A stretch of 64,000 bases of DNA from Gemmatimonadales bacterium (GTDB lineage: Bacteria; Gemmatimonadota; Gemmatimonadetes; Gemmatimonadales; GWC2-71-9). The notes beneath the pieces were generated by a model. The model ran no database searches, was not told where the DNA came from, and was given only the letters and a program-made list of their open reading frames with translations. The first letter of the stretch is position 1, and the number at the start of each line of letters is the position of its first letter. Below are positions 58,459-64,000 of this stretch, piece by piece. A program made the translations under genes and the position numbers. The stretch spans positions 1-64,000 of the forward strand of contig DASUJH010000056.1 in assembly GCA_036279355.1 (NCBI GenBank). The letters run 5' to 3'.

Positions 58459-59379
58459 TTACTGCCGGAGTGTAAACCGCCAGTTCGCGCGCTGGCTCAC
58501 CGGCACCGATTGCCCCACGGCCGGTATTGAGATCGTCATCTCCGCCGAATCCACGCCCGCGGCGTCGAGCACGAGCCCGGGGGCGCCGAACTTGTAGCTG
58601 CCCTGCCGTGCGCCGTGCGACGCCATCTGCATCGGCTGCGCCGAATCGGCCCGCTCACCGGTCCGCTCGAATGTCGTGCTGCTGGTGATCGCGAGTGCGT
58701 TCCCGCCGGTCTTCGTCGCGTGATAGGTCGTCACCGCGCGCTCGACAGCATCGAAAGCGTCAGCCCGGAGCGTGCGCTGCGTCGTGTCGCTCCACGTGGC
58801 GTCGTCGACCACGCCGCCGGGCGGGAGCGCCGGAAAGAGGGCGATGAGGCCGGCGCCGATCTGGTCACCGACGCCGGTCGTGCGATCCGGGGCGAGGCCG
58901 GTGAGCCTCCCATCGGGAGTGAGGGAGCCGGTCCAGCGCGTGCCCTGGGCAAGGAGCAGCGAGTCCGGTGGAACCGTGCCGCCCGCGTCCTGGCGGAGCG
59001 AGTCGAGTCGGATCGTGACGGCATAGGCGGCGGGCGCCGGCGCGGGGGTCACGGCGGGCACGACGCTCACCGTGAGAAATGCCGTCCGGGTCGACTGCTG
59101 GACCTGCGTGGCACCGCCCGGAAGCTGCAGCGCGAGGCTATCACGCCGCTCGTAAGCGTAGGCGGCGCCGCCGGTCGGCAGGTACACGAATGCGCCGGCG
59201 CGGGTTGGCGTCGGGATCGGCGCACCCGGACTCGGCGGAACGCCGGCGGCGGGCGGCGCCCCTGGGCGCGGAGCGGGCGCTGGTGACGGCGCCGGCTGGA
59301 CCCCGCTCGACGAACTGCACGCCACGGCAAATGCCAGGGCAAGTACCAATGGGACGCAGTCTCGGCGCGCGCCGCTCAA
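58459..59379 (-). CDS. Hypothetical lipoprotein, beta-rich
   Basis: The start is TTG at 59379, overlapping the upstream stop as TTGA. The 306-aa protein has a lipoprotein leader (VLALAFAVACSSSSG), a Pro/Ala linker (about 28-60) and a beta-rich domain (GGAAYAYERRDSLALQLPGG; YAVTIRLDSLRQDAGG; GDQIGAGLIALFPALPPGGVVDDATWSDT in pieces). It is similar in layout to its upstream neighbour, including the LFPxLPPGG/GDGW region, so the two are likely paralogues or partners. I do not recognise the family. Confidence 0.65.
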   Translation of the reverse strand: MSGARRDCVPLVLALAFAVACSSSSGVQPAPSPAPAPRPGAPPAAGVPPSPGAPIPTPTRAGAFVYLPTGGAAYAYERRDSLALQLPGGATQVQQSTRTAFLTVSVVPAVTPAPAPAAYAVTIRLDSLRQDAGGTVPPDSLLLAQGTRWTGSLTPDGRLTGLAPDRTTGVGDQIGAGLIALFPALPPGGVVDDATWSDTTQRTLRADAFDAVERAVTTYHATKTGGNALAITSSTTFERTGERADSAQPMQMASHGARQGSYKFGAPGLVLDAAGVDSAEMTISIPAVGQSVPVSQRANWRFTLRQ

Positions 59380-60215
59380 CGGAGTGCGCTCGCCGCGAAT
59401 GTTTCCGTCAATTGCACCGGCAGGGGCTTGGGAGCGAATGCTCCCGAAATCGTGAGCCTCGAGATCTGCGTCGAATTGCCGTCCAGGTAATGCCCATCCG
59501 GCGCGATGTAGTACGTCTCCTTCCCAGTTCCACTGCCCTCGACGTTGGCGGTGCCTTCACCCATCTGCTGGGTGCCGGTCACCGAGGCGGTGAACGCCGT
59601 CTCGATCTTGACCGCCCTCATACCTCCGTGCGATTCCGCGCCCGTCGCGCGATACCTGGTGACCCGCCGGATGGTCACAGTGCCGCCGCCCGCCGCGTTG
59701 CTGCTTTCGGTCGTGTCGGCCCATCCATCGCCCACCTTGATACCTTGCCGCACCGGCGGAAAGAGCTGACGCACCACGGCGGTGAGCTGTGCCGCGAGCG
59801 GTGTCGGGGTAAGCGGCTGCACGCCCACGAGCTTCCCGCTCCGGGTCACGAACCCATGCAGCGCGACGCCGCGCGCGCTGTCGAGCACGGTGCGCGGCAC
59901 CGGCGTGGTGCTGTCACCCCGCATCGAATCGACGACCGCGTGCACCGTCCGGCCGCCCGCTGAGTCGGTGAGCGTCAGCGCGAGAAAGGTGGACACGGAG
60001 AAACGCTGCCGCTCCTCGCCACCGCCGAGCGCAGATGCGTCGACGATCTGCTCGACGGTCTGGTCGATGCGATAGTGGGCCGCGACCGGCGCCGCCGCAG
60101 GCGCACGGTGCGGGGTGCCCGGACGTGCGCCATCCGACGCCGCCGCCGCGCCTGGCGTGCCCGAGGTAAGCGCGCCCAACGCAAGCGCTCCCCAACCGAA
60201 TGCCTGGTACCGCAT
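59376..60215 (-). CDS. Hypothetical exported beta-rich protein
   Basis: The 279-aa product begins with a signal peptide (WGALALGALTSGTPGAAAA). It is beta-rich: AAHYRIDQTVEQIVDA, FLALTLTDSAGGRTVHAVVD, the LFPPVRQGIKVGDGWADT block and repeated strands to the end (HYLDGNSTQISRLTISGAF). The layout matches the downstream lipoprotein: an N-terminal strand pair, conversion of a scaled property and a DGW-type turn. GAGGGATCC precedes ATG. Function is unknown; it is probably periplasmic. The pair lies between dnaN and rnpB, both on the minus strand. Confidence 0.62.
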   Translation of the reverse strand: MRYQAFGWGALALGALTSGTPGAAAASDGARPGTPHRAPAAAPVAAHYRIDQTVEQIVDASALGGGEERQRFSVSTFLALTLTDSAGGRTVHAVVDSMRGDSTTPVPRTVLDSARGVALHGFVTRSGKLVGVQPLTPTPLAAQLTAVVRQLFPPVRQGIKVGDGWADTTESSNAAGGGTVTIRRVTRYRATGAESHGGMRAVKIETAFTASVTGTQQMGEGTANVEGSGTGKETYYIAPDGHYLDGNSTQISRLTISGAFAPKPLPVQLTETFAASALR

Positions 60216-60296
60216 GGATCCCTCGTGTAGACGACGTTGAGACCGGGGTCCGCGAAGCATACCGCGCCGCCCCGCGGCTGAAAAGCGGCCGGATGT

Positions 60297-60331
60297 GCGC
60301 TGCCCTCCGAGGGGCACCCGGAGGGCAGCGC
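60297..60331 (-). terminator. Hairpin after RNase P RNA
   Basis: Arms 60297-60309 and 60319-60331 are perfect 13-bp reverse complements (core CTGCCCTCCG) around a 9-nt loop. It lies immediately beyond the rnpB 3-prime end on the minus strand. A TTTT run appears only about 12 nt after the stem, so termination strength is uncertain. Confidence 0.55.
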
Positions 60332-60332
60332 G

Positions 60333-60737
60333 GCGGGTCGGGCCGTAAGCCGAGTTCTGTTCTTCCTCTTGCGAGGAGGATGGTCATCTGTCTGGGACGG
60401 CCGTCGCCAGCCGCCTCGAGCAGCCTACCCGCGGCTCGCCGGCGCCGCGTGAGCGGACATCCGGCGTGGGCGGTGCGGGTCGCACCTCGCCGCCTATTTG
60501 GCCTTGCTCCGACTGGGGGTTGCCGTGCCACCGTCCGTTGCCGGCGGTGCGGTGGGCTCTTACCCCACCGTTTCACCCTTACCCCGGCTCGGCCTTTCGG
60601 CGTTGCGGGGGCGGTCTGTTTTCTGTGGCCCTGTCCGTCGCCTCGCGGCGCCCAGGTGTTACCTGGCAGTCTACCCTGTGGAGCTCGGACTTTCCTCGAG
60701 CACCCGAAAGTGCCCGCGACCATCGCGCCCGGCCCGC
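60333..60737 (-). ncRNA. rnpB: RNase P RNA (bacterial type A)
   Basis: The minus strand has the conserved RNase P core: GAGGAAAGTCCGAGCTCC and ACAGGGTAG near the 5-prime end, GGTAAGGGTGAAACGGTGGGGTAAGAGCCCACCGC (seen in pieces as GGGTGAAACGGTG and GGTAAGAGCCCACCG), and ACAGAACTCGGCTTACG near the 3-prime end. Ends are set by the P1 helix, where GCGGG-x-CGGGC at the 5-prime end pairs with GCCCG-x-CCCGC. The 405-nt length fits type A. It is the catalytic RNA partner of the rnpA product encoded 5 kb away. Confidence 0.97.
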
Positions 60738-60744
60738 GCCTCGA

Positions 60745-60750
60745 AATATA
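60745..60750 (-). promoter_or_regulatory. Candidate -10 box of rnpB
   Basis: On the minus strand TATATT (60750-60745) lies 7 nt before the inferred RNase P RNA 5-prime end and is the only AT-rich hexamer nearby. The -35 is not clear. Confidence 0.5.
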
Positions 60751-60936
60751 ACGGCCGCTGCTGCGCGGCGATTACCGGGGCAGAAGGGCCGCCGCGCGGC
60801 CCGAGCCGTACCCTGCCCCGTGCAGCCCGCGTTCCGCGGCGCCGGCGCATGCGCTCGCACCAGCGAGCACCCGGTCACGGTTGAGTGCGGGTTGAGCCAC
60901 GCCGCGTAGCTTGGCGCCCATTACCGGAGCGCCACC

Positions 60937-61794
60937 ATGCCACTGCTCGCCGCGCCTCGCGACCTCGCCCTGCCGCCCACCGTGGCCGCCGTTCTGCTGC
61001 CGGCCGAGCGCTCGCGTGTGGACGCTGCGGGCAGTGGATGCTTCGCGGTGCTGCACCGGGAGTCCGTACGCGACGCGGTGCGCGTGGTGCGCGAGCGCAG
61101 CGTCGATGCGGTGCTCGTGTCGGTGCATCGCTGCGCGCCCGAGCAGGTCGAGGCCTTGAGTCTTCTGGTGCGCGAGTTTCCCGCGGTGCCCACGGTGGCG
61201 CTGCTCTCCCAGCATGATGCCGACAGCGGAGAGATGCTGCTCCGGCTTGGCGCCACGGGGGTCCGCCAGGTCGTCGATGTGACCTCGCCCGCCGGCTGGG
61301 CGCGCCTCCGCCGACTAGTGGGCGAACCGGCGAGCCGCTCGGTGGCGCGCATCCAGGCACCGCTCTTCGAGGCGCTTCCCGATCTGCCGCCCGATGCGCG
61401 GCTCTTCCTCGAGGCGCTGGTCCGGCTCGCACCCGAAACGCCGACCGTGCGTCGCCTGGCCGTTCGCCTCGCAGTGCGGCCGAGCACGCTCATGTCGCGG
61501 TTCGTGAGAGCGGGTCTCCCATCGCCCAAGAATTACCTGGCGGCGGTGCGCCTGCTCCATGCGGCGCTCCTGTTCGAGGCGAGCGGACTCTCGGTGTCGG
61601 ACGTTGCGTATCGGCTGGAGTATTCCTCCCCGCAGAGCTTCGGCCGGCACCTCAGGGCCATGCTGGGCATCACGGCGTCGGAATTTCGGCGCCGGCTTCC
61701 CTTCCCCCTCGCCTGTGAGCGATTCGTCGAGCGAATGGTGCGTCCGTACGCGCGGACGTGGTGCGGGTTCCGTCCGCTAACCTACGGCAGCTAG
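60937..61794 (+). CDS. AraC-family regulator with a pseudo-receiver domain
   Basis: The 285-aa protein has an N-terminal receiver-like alpha/beta domain (residues about 15-125: VAAVLLPAERSRV, VRERSVDAVLVSVHRC, VPTVALLSQHDADSGEMLLRLGATGV in pieces), but the phosphoacceptor Asp position is Ser (AVLVSVH), so it cannot be a normal response regulator. An AraC-type DNA-binding domain occupies about 175-260: LAVRLAVRPSTLMSRFVRAG, then SVSDVAYRLEYSSPQSFGRHLRAMLGITASEFRRR (in pieces). CCGGAG lies 8 nt before ATG. It overlaps pyrE at their 3-prime ends by 4 bases. Confidence 0.82.
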   Translation: MPLLAAPRDLALPPTVAAVLLPAERSRVDAAGSGCFAVLHRESVRDAVRVVRERSVDAVLVSVHRCAPEQVEALSLLVREFPAVPTVALLSQHDADSGEMLLRLGATGVRQVVDVTSPAGWARLRRLVGEPASRSVARIQAPLFEALPDLPPDARLFLEALVRLAPETPTVRRLAVRLAVRPSTLMSRFVRAGLPSPKNYLAAVRLLHAALLFEASGLSVSDVAYRLEYSSPQSFGRHLRAMLGITASEFRRRLPFPLACERFVERMVRPYARTWCGFRPLTYGS

Positions 61795-62357
61795 CTGGAT
61801 TCGGTCTGTCCGTGATTAGTGAGACCCAGCGAGCGTGCAGTAGTGAGTGCTACCACCTCGTAGCCTGCCTCTTCCAGTGCCTGCTTGCCGCCCTGCTCTC
61901 TGTCCACGATGGCCAGCACGCCGACCACGCTCCCGCCCTCTGCCTCAACGGCAGCGATCGCCCGCCGAGCCGACGTGCCGGAGGTGATGACGTCCTCGAC
62001 GACCACGGCGACGGCGCCGCTGGTAAAGTTTCCCTCGATCAGGCGCTTCGTCCCGTGCTCCTTGGGTTCCTTGCGCACGGTGAACGCGTCGATCGGCGCA
62101 CCGTCCAGGTAGCTCGCGGCCGCGATTGCGTAGGCTACCGGATCGGCACCCAGCGTGAGCCCGCCGATCGCACTGGCCCGCCACCCCGCGCGCCGGATCG
62201 CCGCAAGACCAGCTCGCCCTACCACGACCATCCCTTCGGCGGACATGGTGGTGAGTCGGCAATCGATGTAGTAGGAGGAGCGTTGCCCTGAGGCGAGGAG
62301 GAAGGCGCCACGTCGCACCGAGCGCTCGAGGAGCAACTCCTCGAGGCGCGCGCTCAT
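61791..62357 (-). CDS. pyrE: Orotate phosphoribosyltransferase
   Basis: PyrE converts orotate and PRPP to OMP in pyrimidine synthesis, feeding the same UMP pool as upp. The 188-aa protein has FLLASGQRSSYYIDCR near the N-terminus, AIGGLTLGADPVA, the flexible-loop block VRKEPKEHGTKRLIEG and the PRPP-binding site VVVEDVITSGTSA. The ATG overlaps the stop of the kinase gene (ATGA), so the two are translationally coupled on the minus strand. Confidence 0.96.
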   Translation of the reverse strand: MSARLEELLLERSVRRGAFLLASGQRSSYYIDCRLTTMSAEGMVVVGRAGLAAIRRAGWRASAIGGLTLGADPVAYAIAAASYLDGAPIDAFTVRKEPKEHGTKRLIEGNFTSGAVAVVVEDVITSGTSARRAIAAVEAEGGSVVGVLAIVDREQGGKQALEEAGYEVVALTTARSLGLTNHGQTESS

Positions 62358-63253
62358 CGCGGGCTCTTACGAAAAAGGCTCGAGAGAAAGCCTCCGCGTG
62401 CGGCGCTCTCGTTGCGCACCGCCCCGCAGAACTCGGCCGCAAACTCCTCTACCGTCCGGCTCCGCTTGGAGAGATCCCGCTGCAAGCCATGGAGGACCGC
62501 CTCCTCCACCGCCGGCGCAAACCGAAGCCCCTTCTTGGCTTGCCCGAGCGGCACCGGCTCCTGAGATAGAAGTTGCTGAAACAACTCCCTGGGGTTCTTG
62601 CCGGTGAAGGGCAGGCACTCGGTGAGCAGATAGTAGGTGATCGTAGCCAGGCTGTAGACGTCCGCCTGCTCACCCACCAATTCGCCGCTCAGTGTCTCCG
62701 GCGCCACGTATTGGAGCGTGCCCACGAAGAACCCCGCGCGGGTGAGCCGGTCCTCAGCGTTGAGCTCCGCGTCGCGCGCGATACCGAAATCGAGCAGCTT
62801 CGCGCACTGCGTGGCCGGGTCATACATGATGTTCGCCGGCTTCAGGTCGCGGTGGATGATGCCCGCGCGATGTGCCGCGGCGAGTGCGGCGCCGAGCTGC
62901 TCGACGATGGTGGCGACGAGCGCGGGCGCCAAATGGCCGGAGCGCTCGACGAAGTTGGCGAGCGGCTCGCCCGCGGCCCACTCGAGTGCGAGATAGTCGA
63001 GCCCGTCGGCCTCGCCGTATTCGTAGGTGCGGACGATGTTGGGGTGGTTCAGCCGGCGCCCGTATTCGGCCTCGCGCAGGAAACGCTTGACCGCGACGGG
63101 ATCCTTGCTGAGCCGGGGCAGCAGAATCTTGACGGCCGCCGCGCCGTGGGTCGGGTGATCGGCGCGATACACCGACGCCGTGCCCCCCTCGCCGACGTGG
63201 TGTGTGAGGCGGTAACCCGCCACGGTGCGACCGACGAGGCTCTCTGGGTTCAT
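62354..63253 (-). CDS. Soluble Hanks-type Ser/Thr protein kinase
   Basis: The 299-aa protein is essentially one kinase domain: GYRLTHHVGEGGTASVYRA glycine loop, AAAVKILLP with the catalytic Lys, GIIHRDLKPANIMYD, LLDFGIARD, GTLQYVAPETL and ADVYSLATITYYLLTE. A short basic C-terminal tail ends FRKSPR. There is no membrane helix or extracellular domain. All catalytic residues are present. It is coupled to pyrE and has a promoter of the TAGCTT class, TSS about 3 nt before ATG. Confidence 0.9.
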   Translation of the reverse strand: MNPESLVGRTVAGYRLTHHVGEGGTASVYRADHPTHGAAAVKILLPRLSKDPVAVKRFLREAEYGRRLNHPNIVRTYEYGEADGLDYLALEWAAGEPLANFVERSGHLAPALVATIVEQLGAALAAAHRAGIIHRDLKPANIMYDPATQCAKLLDFGIARDAELNAEDRLTRAGFFVGTLQYVAPETLSGELVGEQADVYSLATITYYLLTECLPFTGKNPRELFQQLLSQEPVPLGQAKKGLRFAPAVEEAVLHGLQRDLSKRSRTVEEFAAEFCGAVRNESAARGGFLSSLFRKSPR

Positions 63254-63263
63254 TGCTGGGGCC

Positions 63264-63292
63264 AAGCTACTCCATCCAGGTTGGCCCGGCAA
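63264..63292 (-). promoter_or_regulatory. Candidate promoter of the kinase-pyrE unit
   Basis: Reading leftwards, TTGCCG (63292-63287), 17 nt and TAGCTT (63269-63264) are followed 10 nt later by ATG. The predicted transcript has a leader of 3-4 nt at most, with no Shine-Dalgarno. Confidence 0.5.
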
Positions 63293-63297
63293 GCTGC

Positions 63298-63327
63298 TTG
63301 ACGCTCTTCCTCCGGCGCCGCTAACCT
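63298..63327 (+). promoter_or_regulatory. Candidate promoter of the terminal lipoprotein gene
   Basis: TTGACG (63298-63303), an 18-nt spacer and TAACCT (63322-63327) give a rightward start near 63334. It sits back-to-back with the leftward kinase promoter, 5 bp apart, forming a divergent promoter pair. Confidence 0.55.
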
Positions 63328-63365
63328 TCGCGGGACTTGCAAGTGCCATTCATGGAGACATCGCG

Positions 63366-64000
63366 ATGCGGCGCCTGGCGCTGAGCGCACTGATTGCGGC
63401 CGCCGCGCTCGGGTGCGCTGGTGGCGGGAGCAGGGAACTGCGCGGCCCTGATCCGGCGCCGGACGACGCGCCCAGACTGGCGTCGGCCACGGCGACGTTC
63501 CGCCGCATCGGCCGGTTGGCGTCGGGCGATCCGTTGCCGTTCGTCGGCACCATGGCCTTTGCCGGAGGCCCTGGTGATACCGTGCTCGCCATCCTCGGTC
63601 TCTCCCTCGACAACAGGTCGCTCACCTTCGTCCGCGAACCCGCCGGGTACGGCGCCCATTATCGCGTCTCGATCACGCTCCGTTCCGGGGCCGCATCGCC
63701 GCTCGAGCTTACCCGCGAAGAAGTCGTGCGGGTGGCCACGCTCGCCGAAACCGGCCGCACCGACGAGAGCGTGCTCTTCCAGCAGACTTTCAAGCTGCTG
63801 CCGGGCCAGCAGCACGTGATCGTGGCACTCCGAGACCTGACCTCCGGCGTCGAAAGCCGGGCGGAAGGAGACTATGATGCTCCGGAGCTCGGGCCCGGCA
63901 GGACGAGCCAGCCGATCCTTGCATACCAGGCGAAGGGCAGGGGCGAGCGGAGCGATCCGCTGCAGCTCGTGCTCAATCCACGCGGCGTCCTCGGGTTCAG
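63366..64000 (+). CDS. Lipoprotein, N-terminal part (runs off the window)
   Basis: From ATG 63366 (GGAG 9 nt upstream) the frame is open to the window end, 211 codons. It starts with a lipoprotein signal (LSALIAAAALGCAGG) and continues with beta-rich sequence: LPFVGTMAFAGGPGDTVLAILGLSL, HYRVSITLRSGA, ESVLFQQTFKLLPGQQHVIVALRDL (in pieces) and SQPILAYQAKGRG near the cut. The pattern of paired strands with a 'LRDLTSG' turn resembles the N-terminal domain of GWxTD-type proteins of this phylum, but the diagnostic motif is beyond the window. Function unknown. Confidence 0.6.
   Translation, partial: MRRLALSALIAAAALGCAGGGSRELRGPDPAPDDAPRLASATATFRRIGRLASGDPLPFVGTMAFAGGPGDTVLAILGLSLDNRSLTFVREPAGYGAHYRVSITLRSGAASPLELTREEVVRVATLAETGRTDESVLFQQTFKLLPGQQHVIVALRDLTSGVESRAEGDYDAPELGPGRTSQPILAYQAKGRGERSDPLQLVLNPRGVLGF

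Overview
The window is about 64 kb of very GC-rich, tightly packed bacterial chromosome. It contains the replication origin neighbourhood: rpmH-rnpA-yidD-yidC-mnmE read leftwards and dnaA-dnaN read rightwards. The gene set points to Gemmatimonadota or a close high-GC relative: two-membrane lipoproteins, paired M16 peptidases, a Bat-type VWA operon, a Csp-bS21 pair and a large soluble Ser/Thr kinase coupled to an ECF sigma factor. That assignment is inferred from gene content; no 16S gene is present. I see no insertion sequence, prophage, plasmid function or CRISPR array.

Layout. 1-7.2 kb: the end of ahcY, then small membrane proteins, serine acetyltransferase, an M1 metallopeptidase lipoprotein, a formylglycine-generating-enzyme-type lipoprotein, a DUF4230 protein and an outer-membrane barrel protein. 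7.2-14.7 kb: a MoxR/Bat operon (MoxR, DUF58, BatD-like, BatA-like VWA, BatB-like VWA fused to TPRs), interrupted by an oppositely oriented TPR gene. 14.7-25 kb: a HEAT-repeat protein, a THUMP methyltransferase, a membrane GGDEF-EAL protein, and a leftward unit of ECF sigma factor, 1602-aa kinase/cyclase-like/ATPase/TPR protein and DUF4242 protein. 25-34.5 kb: an acyl-CoA dehydrogenase, a SufR-like regulator with a candidate operator, a di-haem cytochrome lipoprotein, tRNA-Phe, a clan GH-A glycosidase, a GARS-like ATP-grasp enzyme, cold-shock protein and bS21. 34.5-51.5 kb: a mostly rightward housekeeping run (TlpA-type thioredoxin, upp, beta-CASP nuclease, ydcF, two M16 peptidases, Nudix, holA, SPOR protein, mutS, TonB-domain lipoprotein, CBS-type enzyme, ddl, rhomboid, HExxH protein, CDGSH protein). 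51.5-58.5 kb: the origin region. 58.5-64 kb: two lipoprotein/secreted proteins, RNase P RNA, an AraC-type regulator with a pseudo-receiver, pyrE, a second Ser/Thr kinase and the start of another lipoprotein.

How it works together. Many neighbouring genes overlap by 4 bases (ATGA, GTGA, TTGA, once CTGA), so translational coupling is a main organising principle. Several first-in-transcript genes have no Shine-Dalgarno sequence but a TAnnnT box about 5-7 nt before the start codon, which suggests leaderless mRNAs. The origin-proximal genes supply ribosome (L34), RNase P protein, membrane insertion (YidD, YidC), tRNA modification (MnmE) and replication (DnaA, clamp). RNase P RNA lies only 5 kb from its protein gene.

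The most notable non-coding structures are a candidate oriC between dnaA and dnaN with DnaA boxes, a GC block, a trinucleotide ladder and an AT-rich stretch; a terminator-like hairpin in the cold-shock leader; a perfect 20-bp bidirectional terminator; an operator-like inverted repeat over the -35 box beside the SufR-like regulator; and a 73-bp palindromic element sitting in frame inside a peptidase gene. All functional statements come from reading motifs in the sequence; no database search was run.
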